64,000 bases of DNA, taken from positions 1,550,001 through 1,614,000 of the forward strand of contig NZ_BNEB01000003.1 in the NCBI RefSeq assembly GCF_016860545.1, in the 5' to 3' direction. A program made the translations under genes and the position numbers. How positions within the stretch are numbered: position 1 is the stretch's first letter; every line of letters begins with the position of its first letter. The DNA comes from Streptomyces asoensis. GTDB taxonomy: Bacteria > Actinomycetota > Actinomycetes > Streptomycetales > Streptomycetaceae. Of the stretch, positions 8,475 to 17,179 are shown piece after piece. Below the pieces are notes generated by a model. It was given only the letters and a program-made list of their open reading frames with translations. It ran no database searches and was not told the DNA's origin.

Positions 8475-9260
8475 TCACCTCACCCGGCGAACCTTCACAC
8501 CGTCCCGCTCGAAGTCGTAGACCCAGTCGTTGAGGCGGAGGCCGTCGACCGCGCCGACCCACATGGCGTCCCGTACCTTGCTCACGGCGACCGTGTAGAC
8601 CGTCGGCCTGGCGTTGCGGAAGGTGAACGCGGCCTTCAGGGCGGAGAAGGTGCACGGGGCGGCGGCCGTGCAGCGGGTCACGGCGCCGGCGTTGCCCGTC
8701 AGGTACCAGCCGCCGGTCCTCGTGGCGTCGAGGAAGGGGCTCCAGGCGTTCCTGACCGGGGAGGCGCCCGGGAGCCAGACCAAGGTGGCGTAGTCGTTGG
8801 TGGCGTTCAGGTTCGGGTCGATCTCGAACCGGATGTTCGGCATGTTCCGCGGGCCGCCGTAGCGGACGTTCCTGCTGGTCTGGAAGACGTGGAAGCCGAT
8901 GCGCCGCAGCCCCAGCAGCGACTTGCCCACGAAGTCGACCTCGTTGCCGAAGTCGACCCGCTCGATCGGCGACGGGGTCACGCGCGGCGCCGTGCCCACG
9001 GCCTCGATGCCCAGGCTGCCCCGGCCGTACGGCGGCCTCGCGGCGGTGCCGGTGACGTTGTACGAGCCGAAGGGCCCGTTGCGCAGTTCGGCGACGGGGG
9101 AGCCGACGGTGGTGCGGGGGATCACGCCCCAGTGGTCCGAGCGGGGCTGGTCGTCGTCCGTGCCGGCGAACACCGGTCCCGGAAGGATCGCGGCGATGAG
9201 GGCGGCCAGCAGGGCCGCCACGAGCACCGTTCCCCGTCTCACGCCAAGGCGAGCTTTCAC
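8475..9260 (-). CDS. Secreted protein of unknown function
   Basis: 261 aa from GTG 9260 with AAGGAA upstream. Residues 1-32 are a clear Sec signal peptide: a basic start (MKARLGVRRG), a hydrophobic core and a predicted cut after PVFA. The mature part is a roughly 229-residue globular beta-rich sequence with two cysteines (TRCTAAAPCTF) likely to form a disulfide. I do not recognise a catalytic motif. Segments such as FEIDPNLNATNDYATLVWLP suggest a carbohydrate-binding or jelly-roll fold, but that is only an impression. It is monocistronic and convergent with the STAND gene. Confidence 0.7.
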   Translation of the reverse strand: MKARLGVRRGTVLVAALLAALIAAILPGPVFAGTDDDQPRSDHWGVIPRTTVGSPVAELRNGPFGSYNVTGTAARPPYGRGSLGIEAVGTAPRVTPSPIERVDFGNEVDFVGKSLLGLRRIGFHVFQTSRNVRYGGPRNMPNIRFEIDPNLNATNDYATLVWLPGASPVRNAWSPFLDATRTGGWYLTGNAGAVTRCTAAAPCTFSALKAAFTFRNARPTVYTVAVSKVRDAMWVGAVDGLRLNDWVYDFERDGVKVRRVR

Positions 9261-9440
9261 GCGTATTCCTTATGGGAGGAGCTGGAAGGGAGCGGCCAGG
9301 TTATCTGACTCTATGTAGTCACAGTGATGCGACATGCGGCTTATGTGACACCTTTATGAGTGGATTGCCGCTTTTCGCTGTGCCCGCCGCACTGCTCTCG
9401 GTGAGCGAGGCCGCTGAGCGGCGACGGGAGGCGGGCAGGC

Positions 9441-9477
9441 GAAAGGCCCCCGGCGTCGTCCTCGCCGAGGGCCTTCG
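9441..9477 (-). terminator. Terminator downstream of Yip1-like gene
   Basis: An imperfect hairpin: AAGGCCC and CCGGCG pair with CGCCG and AGGGCCTT around a short loop. It lies 70-100 bases beyond the minus-strand stop at 9543. Confidence 0.5.
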
Positions 9478-9542
9478 TGATGGGTGCCGACCTCACGTGT
9501 CGCCCGTGTCGGCCGTGCGCGTCAGCGGTGCGTGTCAGCAGG

Positions 9543-10553
9543 TCAGAACGTGCCCAGCTTCACGATCGACAGCAGCGCGATCAGCTGGATCGACGACGCG
9601 CCCAGCGCCTTGGGCCACGGCAGGTCGTGGGAGCGGCCGACCATCAGGGTCAGCAGGGCGCCCGCCGCGACCCAGGTGGCCCAGCCCAGCAGCTGCACGA
9701 ACGACGCGTCGCCGCCGAAGAACATGGCGAAGACCAGGCGCGGGGTGTCCGTGAGGGACATGATCAGCATGGACAGGCCGACCGTGGGCTGCCACGCGCC
9801 GTCGCCGCCCAGCTGGCGGGCCAGGGTGTGGGTCACCACGCCCAGGACGAACGAGCTCAGCACCATGGCGACGGCCGTCGTCAGGACGATCGGGATCGCG
9901 TTGGAGAGCGTCGCGTTGATCGCGTCCTCGCGCGCGCCGTCGAAGCCGAAGACCGCGAGCAGGCCGTAGAGGAACGTGACGACGAGGGCGGGGCCCCACA
10001 TCGTGTAGTCCCGCATCCGGAGGAAGGTCTGCTGGGGCGTGAGGACGATGCCCTTGAGCAGTTCCTTCCAGTGCAGGCGCGGACCGATCGGCCCCGCCGG
10101 GACCGAGCCGGCCTGGTAGGTGCCGCCCTGGCCGTACTGGTCGTACTGCTGGTGGTCGTCGATCGAGAAGGCCTGGGTGTGACCCGGGTTGTTCGCCGCG
10201 TACGGGTCGTGCGGGGCGCCTCCCGGGCCGCCGGGACCGCCCTGAGCGCCGTACGGGGCGTCGCCGCCGAAGTACTCCGGCTCCTCGCCGTTGCGGCCGC
10301 CGTAGCCGCCGCCGTGCGCCTGGGGCCACTGGTCGCCGCCCCCGCCCTGGCCGCCGTACTGCGGCCGCTGCGGGGGGTACGGCTGCCGGCCCGCCGGGTA
10401 GCCGTAGGACGGCCCCGACGGTCCCTGGGCACCCGACGACCCGGGCGGTCTCGACGGCCCCTGGGCCGCCTGCTGCCCGTACGGAGGGTGTTGCGGTCGC
10501 GCTTGCGGGGCACGGTTGTCCCGGCCGCCGCGTCCGATCCTGAATCCAGCCAC
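9543..10553 (-). CDS. Yip1 family membrane protein with Pro/Gly/Gln-rich N-terminus
   Basis: 336 aa from GTG 10553 (VAGFRIGRGG...). The first ~170 residues are low-complexity P/G/Q/Y-rich sequence. Residues from about 180 on form a multi-spanning membrane domain beginning LKGIVLTPQQTFLRMRDYTM and continuing with about five hydrophobic segments, the pattern of Yip1/YIF1-like domains in actinobacteria. The likely location is the cytoplasmic membrane with the disordered arm in the cytoplasm. The frame is open upstream to 10634, but that part has no hydrophobic or conserved character. The function is unknown. Confidence 0.7.
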   Translation of the reverse strand: MAGFRIGRGGRDNRAPQARPQHPPYGQQAAQGPSRPPGSSGAQGPSGPSYGYPAGRQPYPPQRPQYGGQGGGGDQWPQAHGGGYGGRNGEEPEYFGGDAPYGAQGGPGGPGGAPHDPYAANNPGHTQAFSIDDHQQYDQYGQGGTYQAGSVPAGPIGPRLHWKELLKGIVLTPQQTFLRMRDYTMWGPALVVTFLYGLLAVFGFDGAREDAINATLSNAIPIVLTTAVAMVLSSFVLGVVTHTLARQLGGDGAWQPTVGLSMLIMSLTDTPRLVFAMFFGGDASFVQLLGWATWVAAGALLTLMVGRSHDLPWPKALGASSIQLIALLSIVKLGTF

Positions 10554-10707
10554 GTCTTCGAACGTACCTGGTCCCGGAGAGTGACGTACCCGTGCCCGCC
10601 GTCCGGGTACGGCTTTGCTGCCGAGCTGTGACATCCCCTAAGGGGAGCGACGGGGCCGGACCCGATGGTTCGTCAGGGGTGTCCCGTCGGGGACGGAGGC
10701 GGACACG

Positions 10708-10745
10708 CCGGAGCCCCCGTGTCCGGTGGGACACGGGGGCTCCGG
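10708..10745 (-). terminator. Terminator of the Fe-S oxidoreductase gene
   Basis: A perfect 17-bp stem (CCGGAGCCCCCGTGTCC and its complement) with a 4-base loop sits 50 bases past the minus-strand stop at 10795. Confidence 0.8.
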
Positions 10746-10794
10746 GGTCCGTACGAGGAGTCCGGGTCCGTACGACGGGGTACGGCCGTTCGGG

Positions 10795-13086
10795 TTACTT
10801 CACGGGCTGGGGTTCGGGCTCGTTCTCGGTCTGGGTGGTGCCGGCGGGGGGTTCGTCGTCGGCGGGTGTCTTGACGGATTCCAGCAGGAGCTGGGAGACG
10901 TCGACGACCTGGATGGACTCCTTGGCTGTGCCGTCGTTCTTCTTGCCGTTGACGGAGTCGGTGAGCATGACCAGGCAGAACGGGCAGGCGGTGGAGACGA
11001 TGTCGGGGTTGAGGGAGAGGGCTTCGTCGACGCGTTCGTTGTTGATGCGCTTGCCGATGCGTTCTTCCATCCACATGCGGGCGCCGCCGGCGCCGCAGCA
11101 GAAGCCGCGTTCCTTGTGGCGGTGCATCTCCTCGTTGCGCAGGCCGGGGACGCTGGCGATGATCTCGCGCGGCGGGGTGTAGACCTTGTTGTGGCGGCCG
11201 AGGTAGCAGGGGTCGTGGTAGGTGATGAGGCCCTCGACCGGGGTGACGGGCAGGAGTTTGCCTTCGTCGATGAGGTGCTGGAGCAGCTGGGTGTGGTGGA
11301 TGACCTCGTAGTCGCCGCCGAGCTGGGGGTATTCGTTGGCGAGGGTGTTGAGGCAGTGCGGGCAGGTCGCGACGATCTTCTTCGCCGACTTCGGCCTGGC
11401 GGACTCGGGGGTCACCTTGCCGTCCTCGTCGAGTTCCTCGCCGAACGCCGTGTTCAGCGCGGCGACGTTGTCCATGCCGAGTTCCTGGAAGAGGGGCTCG
11501 TTGCCCAGGCGGCGGGCGGAGTCGCCGGTGCACTTCTCGTCGCCGCCCATGATCGCGAACGGGACGCCCGCGATGTGCAGGAGTTCGGCGAAGGCCTTGG
11601 TGGTCTTCTTGGCGCGGTCCTCCAGGGAGCCGGCGCAGCCCACCCAGTACAGGTACTCGACCTCGGTGAGGTCCTCGATGTCACGGCCGACGACGGGGAT
11701 GTCGAAGTCGACCTCCTTGAGCCATTCCAGGCGCTGCTTCTTGGCCAGGCCCCAGGGGTTGCCCTTCTTCTCCAGGTTCTTGAGCATCGTGCCGGCCTCG
11801 GAGGGGAACGCCGACTCGATCATGACCTGGTAGCGGCGCATGTCGACGATGTGGTCGACGTGCTCGATGTCGACGGGGCACTGCTCGACGCAGGCGCCGC
11901 AGGTGGTGCACGACCACAGCACGTCCGGGTCGATGACCCCGTGTTCTTCGGCGGTGCCGATCAGGGGGCGTGCGGCCTCGGCGAGTGCGGCGGCGGGCAC
12001 GGAGGCGAGCTGTTCGGCGGAGGCCTTCTCCTCGCCCTCCATGGTCTTGCCGCCGCCGGCCAGGAGGTAGGGGGCCTTGGCGTGGGCGTGGTCGCGCAGC
12101 GACATGATCAGCAGCTTCGGCGAGAGCGGCTTGCCGGTGTTCCAGGCGGGGCACTGCGACTGGCAGCGTCCGCACTCGGTGCAGGTGGAGAAGTCCAGCA
12201 GGCCCTTCCAGGAGAACTGCTCGACCTGCGAGACACCGAAGACGTCGTCGTCACCGGGATCGGTGAAATCGATCGGCCTGCCGCCCGACGTCATCGGCGC
12301 CAGCGCGCCCAGCGCGGTCGCACCGTCGGCGTTGCGCTTGAACCAGATGTTCGGGAACGCCAGGAATCGGTGCCAGGCCACGCCCATGTTCGTGTTCAGC
12401 GAGACCACGATCATCCAGATGAACGACGTCCCGATCTTGATCATCGCGACCAGGTAGACCAGGTTCTGGAGCGTGGTGACGCTCAGTCCCTTGAAGGCCA
12501 GCACGAGCGGGTACGAGGCGAAGTAGCCGGCCTCGTAGTGCTCCACGTGGTGCAGCGCGCCCTCCAGGCCCCGCAGGACGTAGATGGCGAGGCCGATGGT
12601 GAGGATGACGTACTCGACGAAGTAGGCCTGGTTGGCCTTGGAGCCGGCGAAGCGCGACTTGCGGCCCGCGCGCGAGGGCAGGTTCAGCAGCCGGATCGCC
12701 ATCAGGACGACGATGCCCAGGATCGTCATCACACCGATGAACTCGATGTAGAGCTCGAACGGCAGGAAGTCGCCGATGACCGGCAGCACCCAGTCGGCCT
12801 GGAAGAGCTGGCCGAAGGCCTGGGCGAGGGTCGGTGGCAGTGTCAGGAAGCCGATCGCCACGAACCAGTGGGCGAAGCCCACGATCCCCCAGCGGTTCAT
12901 GCGCGTATGGCCGAGGAACTCCCGCACCAGGGTCACGCTGCGCGCGTAGGGGTTGTCCGTCCGGGCTCCTGCCGGCAGCGGCTGGCCCAGCTTGAAATAC
13001 CGGACGAACTGGCCGATGGCACGCGCGATCAGCGCGACGCCGACCGCGGTCAGAAGCAGCGACACGATGATCGCGGCGAGTTGCAT
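10795..13086 (-). CDS. Membrane Fe-S oxidoreductase with CCG domains
   Basis: 763 aa from ATG 13086. The N-terminal ~270 residues form about six membrane helices like a NarI/HdrE-type quinone-binding subunit. Two [4Fe-4S] ferredoxin motifs follow: CTECGRCQSQCP near residue 302 and CTTCGACVEQCP near 394. The C-terminal part has two CCG (HdrB-like) domains, with YWVGCAGS near 480 and FCCGAGGARMW near 664. This is the HdrE-HdrC-HdrB fusion usual in actinobacteria (M. tuberculosis Rv0338c type), annotated as iron-sulfur-binding reductase. It should pass electrons between the quinone pool and an unknown thiol/disulfide-type or other partner. The N-terminal MQLAAIIVSLLLTAVGVALI is the first helix. 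Confidence 0.88.
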   Translation of the reverse strand: MQLAAIIVSLLLTAVGVALIARAIGQFVRYFKLGQPLPAGARTDNPYARSVTLVREFLGHTRMNRWGIVGFAHWFVAIGFLTLPPTLAQAFGQLFQADWVLPVIGDFLPFELYIEFIGVMTILGIVVLMAIRLLNLPSRAGRKSRFAGSKANQAYFVEYVILTIGLAIYVLRGLEGALHHVEHYEAGYFASYPLVLAFKGLSVTTLQNLVYLVAMIKIGTSFIWMIVVSLNTNMGVAWHRFLAFPNIWFKRNADGATALGALAPMTSGGRPIDFTDPGDDDVFGVSQVEQFSWKGLLDFSTCTECGRCQSQCPAWNTGKPLSPKLLIMSLRDHAHAKAPYLLAGGGKTMEGEEKASAEQLASVPAAALAEAARPLIGTAEEHGVIDPDVLWSCTTCGACVEQCPVDIEHVDHIVDMRRYQVMIESAFPSEAGTMLKNLEKKGNPWGLAKKQRLEWLKEVDFDIPVVGRDIEDLTEVEYLYWVGCAGSLEDRAKKTTKAFAELLHIAGVPFAIMGGDEKCTGDSARRLGNEPLFQELGMDNVAALNTAFGEELDEDGKVTPESARPKSAKKIVATCPHCLNTLANEYPQLGGDYEVIHHTQLLQHLIDEGKLLPVTPVEGLITYHDPCYLGRHNKVYTPPREIIASVPGLRNEEMHRHKERGFCCGAGGARMWMEERIGKRINNERVDEALSLNPDIVSTACPFCLVMLTDSVNGKKNDGTAKESIQVVDVSQLLLESVKTPADDEPPAGTTQTENEPEPQPVK

Positions 13087-13290
13087 TCGGGGGCTCCTCG
13101 GGCCTGCGAGGGAAATTACTAAGCGGTAACTTATGCAGTCCGTCTGAGAGTACCCCGTATTCCGCTTCGCACTGTAGCGGGACGTGGAGTGATCTCAGTC
13201 GCTGAGGGTTGCCTCAGGATCCGGCCGATTCGAGTTGCGTGCGGGTCGATGAGGGGTGGACGCCCGGCCGTAAAATCGGTCGAGTCATTC

Positions 13291-13305
13291 GTACCAAATT
13301 GGTAC
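13291..13305. promoter_or_regulatory. 15-bp perfect palindrome, candidate operator
   Basis: GTACCAA-A-TTGGTAC is a perfect dyad in an AT-rich patch (13271-13326) just 21 bases upstream of the GTG of the WecA-like gene and about 205 bases upstream of the oppositely oriented Fe-S gene. Its symmetry and position suit a dimeric repressor site; the regulator is not known. Confidence 0.5.
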
Positions 13306-13326
13306 ATTTATGACTAATTTATAGCC

Positions 13327-14550
13327 GTGCTCTACGGGATCGTCGCCGCCATCACCGCCCTGTTCCTCGCCGCCGTCCTGACCGCGCTGCTGCGCGGACC
13401 CGCCCTGCGCCTGGGGCTGCACGACAGACGGCAGCGGCAGCGGCGTGTGCCGCTGTTCGGGGGCGCCGCCGTGGTGCTCGCCACCTGTCTGGTCGCCGTC
13501 GCGGGCGACTGGACGGGCATCGCGCCGCTCGGCGACGGCATCGAGGTGCTGCTCGTCGCGGGCGGCGCCGTCGCCGCGCTGGGACTGGTGGCGGACGTGT
13601 GGCGACTGAACGCGCGCTTCCTGGTGGTCGGCACGGCCGTCGCGGCCGCCTTCGTGGTGCCGTACGAGGACACGGGCCCGGTGGCGGGAGCGGCGGGCGT
13701 CGGCTGGATCACCTTCGTCGCCCTCGCCTTCCGGTCGCTCGACCACGCCGACGGAGTGGCCGGAACCGTGGGGGTGGTCACGGCCTTCGGGGTGGCCGCC
13801 TGCGCCGCCGTCGAGGTGATGGACGGGCTGGCGGTGCTGCTGAGCGTGTTCGCCGCCGCGCTGACCGGGTTCCTGATGCACAACTGGCCTCCCGCGCGCG
13901 TGGCCCTCGGCGCGTGCGGCTCGCTCTTCGCGGGCTTCCTGCTCGCGGCGGCCGCGGTGATCACCCGCGCGGGGCACGATCCGGTCACCGGGACGGCGGT
14001 GCTCTTCGCGCTGACCGCGGTCGCCGGCGCCGATGTCGCGCTGGTCGTGCTGTCCCGGCGGCTGGCCGGCCGGCCCCTGCTGCGCGGCGGCCCCGACCAT
14101 CTCGCGCACCGGTTGCGGCGGCTCGGGATCACGGCGCAGGGGGCGACCGTCCTGATCGCCGCGGCCGCCTTCTCGGCGGTGCTCGCCGGGGTGCTGGTGC
14201 ACGCGGGACGGGCGGACGCGCGGGCGGTGTGGTGGGTGGCCGGCGGGGCACTCGTCGTGGTGTTCGGTCTGCTGCGGGTGGCGGTGTACGGGCCGCCACG
14301 CGCGCGTGGCCGTCGTGCCGCGCAGGCCGGGCGCCCGTCACGCGCGCGTGGTGCCCGCCGCGGGGTCCGGGTGGCGGACGGCTCCCATGAGGCCCGCCCG
14401 GCGGTGCGCCCCGGGGCGGGGCCGGCGCCCGTCTATGCGCCGCGACGTCAATCCGAGGACGCTGCACATCACTCTGATCCCGGGGGGCGGCGGGCCGGGA
14501 GATCTGTATCTTCGCAGGTCAAAGCGTCCTTGCGCGTAAGGAACGGATAA
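13327..14550 (+). CDS. WecA/MraY-like membrane protein with degenerate active-site motifs
   Basis: 407 aa, start GTG 13327 with almost no Shine-Dalgarno, possibly a very short leader. It has about ten hydrophobic segments and the layout of polyprenyl-phosphate GlcNAc-1-phosphate transferases: HDRRQRQRRVPLFGGAAV corresponds to the family motif before helix 2, GLVADVWRLNARF to the GxxDDxxxL region, and LDHADGVAG to the NxxDGxDG loop. HLAHRL near residue 260 matches the cytoplasmic HxxHRL motif. The first Asp of the catalytic DD pair is Ala here, and other motif residues are altered, so it may be inactive or have changed specificity. The C-terminal ~80 residues are Arg-rich and probably cytoplasmic. 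Confidence 0.72.
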   Translation: MLYGIVAAITALFLAAVLTALLRGPALRLGLHDRRQRQRRVPLFGGAAVVLATCLVAVAGDWTGIAPLGDGIEVLLVAGGAVAALGLVADVWRLNARFLVVGTAVAAAFVVPYEDTGPVAGAAGVGWITFVALAFRSLDHADGVAGTVGVVTAFGVAACAAVEVMDGLAVLLSVFAAALTGFLMHNWPPARVALGACGSLFAGFLLAAAAVITRAGHDPVTGTAVLFALTAVAGADVALVVLSRRLAGRPLLRGGPDHLAHRLRRLGITAQGATVLIAAAAFSAVLAGVLVHAGRADARAVWWVAGGALVVVFGLLRVAVYGPPRARGRRAAQAGRPSRARGARRGVRVADGSHEARPAVRPGAGPAPVYAPRRQSEDAAHHSDPGGRRAGRSVSSQVKASLRVRNG

Positions 14551-14552
14551 GA

Positions 14553-14573
14553 CTTGAGTGGGTGCGACTCAGG
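14553..14573. promoter_or_regulatory. HAIR element 1 (HspR operator)
   Basis: CTTGAGT-N7-ACTCAGG is one or two changes from the HAIR consensus CTTGAGT-N7-ACTCAAG. It lies 73 bases before the dnaK start. Confidence 0.85.
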
Positions 14574-14604
14574 TCTGTTGACCGCACGGCCCGGCTCGTG
14601 CACA

Positions 14605-14625
14605 CTTGAGTCCGTTCCACTCAAG
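14605..14625. promoter_or_regulatory. HAIR element 2 (HspR operator)
   Basis: CTTGAGT-N7-ACTCAAG is an exact match to the HAIR consensus, 20 bases before the dnaK ATG. HspR bound here, with DnaK as co-repressor in the established Streptomyces model, would shut the operon. The TTGAGT half can double as a -35 element. Confidence 0.95.
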
Positions 14626-14645
14626 TCAGCTGGAGGAAGATCACC

Positions 14646-16484
14646 ATGGCACGTGCGGTCGGCATCGACCTGGGCACAACCAACTCCGTCGTAAGCGTTC
14701 TGGAGGGCGGCGAGCCCACCGTCATCACCAACGCCGAGGGTGCCAGGACCACGCCGTCCGTCGTCGCCTTCGCCAAGAACGGTGAAGTGCTCGTCGGCGA
14801 GGTGGCGAAGCGCCAGGCAGTCACGAACGTGGACCGGACCATCCGCTCGGTGAAGCGTCACATGGGCACGGACTGGTCGATCGAGCTCGACGGGAAGAAC
14901 TTCAACCCGCAGCAGATGAGCGCGTTCATCCTGCAGAAGCTCAAGCGCGACGCGGAGGCCTACCTGGGCGAGAAGGTGGCCGACGCGGTCATCACCGTCC
15001 CGGCCTACTTCAACGACTCCGAGCGCCAGGCGACGAAGGAAGCCGGCGAGATCGCCGGTCTGAACGTCCTTCGCATCGTCAACGAGCCCACCGCGGCCGC
15101 GCTCGCGTACGGCCTCGACAAGGACGACCAGACGATCCTCGTCTTCGACCTCGGTGGCGGCACCTTCGACGTGTCCCTCCTGGAGATCGGCGACGGCGTC
15201 GTCGAGGTGAAGGCCACCAACGGCGACAACCACCTCGGTGGTGACGACTGGGACCAGCGTGTCGTCGACTACCTGGTGCAGCAGTTCAAGGCCGGCCACG
15301 GCGTGGACCTCGCCAAGGACAAGATGGCGCTCCAGCGTCTGCGCGAGGCCGCCGAGAAGGCGAAGATCGAGCTGTCCTCGTCCACCGAGACCTCGATCAA
15401 CCTGCCCTACATCACGGCGTCCGCCGAGGGCCCGCTGCACCTGGACGAAAAGCTCACGCGCGCCCAGTTCCAGCAGCTGACGGCCGACCTGCTGGAGCGG
15501 TGCAAGACGCCGTTCCACAACGTCATCAAGGACGCCGGCATCAACCTCTCCGAGATCGACCACGTCGTTCTCGTCGGTGGTTCGACCCGGATGCCCGCCG
15601 TCGCCGAGCTCGTCAGGGAGCTGACCGGCGGTCAGGACGCCAACAAGGGCGTCAACCCGGACGAGGTCGTCGCCATCGGCGCCGCGCTCCAGGCCGGTGT
15701 CCTCAAGGGTGAGGTCAAGGACGTCCTGCTCCTCGACGTGACCCCGCTGTCCCTCGGCATCGAGACCAAGGGCGGCATCATGACCAAGCTCATCGAGCGC
15801 AACACCACGATCCCGACGAAGCGTTCGGAGATCTTCACGACGGCCGAGGACAACCAGCCGTCGGTGCAGATCCAGGTCTACCAGGGTGAGCGCGAGATCG
15901 CGGCCTACAACAAGAAGCTCGGCATGTTCGAGCTGACCGGTCTGCCGCCGGCGCCGCGTGGCGTCCCGCAGATCGAGGTCGCCTTCGACATCGACGCCAA
16001 CGGCATCATGCACGTGACCGCGAAGGACCTGGGCACGGGCAAGGAGCAGAAGATGACCGTCACCGGCGGCTCCTCGCTGCCGAAGGACGAGGTCGACCGC
16101 ATGCGCCAGGAGGCCGAGCAGTACGCGGACGAGGACCACCGCCGCCGCGAGGCCGCCGAGGCCCGCAACCAGGGCGAGCAGCTCGTCTACCAGACGGAGA
16201 AGTTCCTCAAGGACAACGAGGACAAGGTCCCGGGCGAGGTCAAGACCGAGGTCGAGGCCGCCGTCGAGGAGCTGAAGGCCGCGCTCAAGGGCGAGGACAC
16301 CGCCGAGATCCGCACGGCCACCGAGAAGGTCGCCGCCGTCTCGCAGAAGGTCGGCCAGGCCATGTACGCCGACGCCCAGGCCGGTCAGGCCGCCGACGCC
16401 CCCCAGGGTGACGCGCCCAAGGCCGACGACGACGTCGTGGACGCCGAGATCGTGGACGACGAGCGCAAGGACGGTGCCGCGTGA
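14646..16484 (+). CDS. dnaK: Hsp70 chaperone DnaK
   Basis: 612 aa. The ATP-dependent chaperone has the nucleotide-binding domain in residues 1-360 (GIDLGTTNSVV, then NEPTAAALAYG and DLGGGTFDVSLLEIG), the interdomain linker DVLLLDVTPLSLGIE, a substrate-binding beta domain and a helical lid, and an acidic Ala/Asp-rich C-terminus. GGAGGA precedes ATG 14646. It works with the GrpE exchange factor and DnaJ encoded downstream, and also as co-repressor with HspR. The length is normal for high-GC Gram-positives. The grpE start overlaps the stop by four bases. Confidence 0.98.
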   Translation: MARAVGIDLGTTNSVVSVLEGGEPTVITNAEGARTTPSVVAFAKNGEVLVGEVAKRQAVTNVDRTIRSVKRHMGTDWSIELDGKNFNPQQMSAFILQKLKRDAEAYLGEKVADAVITVPAYFNDSERQATKEAGEIAGLNVLRIVNEPTAAALAYGLDKDDQTILVFDLGGGTFDVSLLEIGDGVVEVKATNGDNHLGGDDWDQRVVDYLVQQFKAGHGVDLAKDKMALQRLREAAEKAKIELSSSTETSINLPYITASAEGPLHLDEKLTRAQFQQLTADLLERCKTPFHNVIKDAGINLSEIDHVVLVGGSTRMPAVAELVRELTGGQDANKGVNPDEVVAIGAALQAGVLKGEVKDVLLLDVTPLSLGIETKGGIMTKLIERNTTIPTKRSEIFTTAEDNQPSVQIQVYQGEREIAAYNKKLGMFELTGLPPAPRGVPQIEVAFDIDANGIMHVTAKDLGTGKEQKMTVTGGSSLPKDEVDRMRQEAEQYADEDHRRREAAEARNQGEQLVYQTEKFLKDNEDKVPGEVKTEVEAAVEELKAALKGEDTAEIRTATEKVAAVSQKVGQAMYADAQAGQAADAPQGDAPKADDDVVDAEIVDDERKDGAA

Positions 16485-17140
16485 CGGAGGAGACCCCGGG
16501 CTTCGAGGAGAAGCCCGACGTCCCCTCCGGCGCCACCCCTGAAGACGCCGAGCCGAAGACCGCCCCCTCCTCCGCCTCGGCGGCGGGGGCGGCCCCGGCA
16601 GGGGACGCGAACCAGACCGCAGGTCTGGTGGCCCAGCTGGACCAGGTGCGTACCGCTCTCGGCGAGCGCACCGCCGACCTCCAGCGCCTCCAGGCCGAGT
16701 ACCAGAACTACCGCCGCCGGGTCGAGCGCGACCGGATCGCGGTCAAGGAGATCGCCGTCGCGAACCTCCTGACCGAGCTCCTGCCCGTGCTCGACGACAT
16801 CGGCCGCGCGCGGGAACACGGCGAGTTCGTCGGCGGCTTCAAGTCGGTGGGCGAATCGCTGGAGACCGTCGCGGCGAAGATGGGCCTCCAGCAGTTCGGC
16901 AAGGAGGGCGAGCCCTTCGACCCGACGATCCACGAAGCCCTGATGCACAGCTACGCGCCCGACGTCACCGAGACGACGTGCGTGGCGATCCTCCAGCCCG
17001 GGTATCGCATCGGCGAGCGCACCATCCGCCCCGCGCGGGTGGCCGTGGCCGAACCGCAGCCCGGCGCGCAGGCGGTGAAGGCCGACGAGGCCGAGGCGGC
17101 GGGTGACGACAAGGAGAGCGGTGGCCCGGACGAGGGCTGA
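16481..17140 (+). CDS. grpE: Nucleotide exchange factor GrpE
   Basis: 219 aa from GTG 16481, overlapping the dnaK TGA (GTGA), so translation is coupled. After a low-complexity ~50-residue N-terminus comes the long coiled coil (LVAQLDQVRTALGERTADLQ) and the conserved LQAEYQNYRRRVERD. The C-terminal beta domain contains GEPFDPTIHEALMH and GYRIGERTIRPARVAV. It releases ADP from DnaK. It is followed closely by dnaJ. Confidence 0.97.
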   Translation: MTEETPGFEEKPDVPSGATPEDAEPKTAPSSASAAGAAPAGDANQTAGLVAQLDQVRTALGERTADLQRLQAEYQNYRRRVERDRIAVKEIAVANLLTELLPVLDDIGRAREHGEFVGGFKSVGESLETVAAKMGLQQFGKEGEPFDPTIHEALMHSYAPDVTETTCVAILQPGYRIGERTIRPARVAVAEPQPGAQAVKADEAEAAGDDKESGGPDEG

Positions 17141-17179
17141 GCTCGAGCGGATGAGCGGGTGGAAGGAGGGACGTCGAGG

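Noticed and set aside
8472..9308. Long open frame on the plus strand over the secreted-protein gene
   Set aside because: It is antisense to a gene with a clear signal peptide and is Arg/Gly/Asp-rich with no domain.
14469..16139. 556-aa minus-strand frame over dnaK
   Set aside because: Antisense of a gene with unmistakable Hsp70 motifs.
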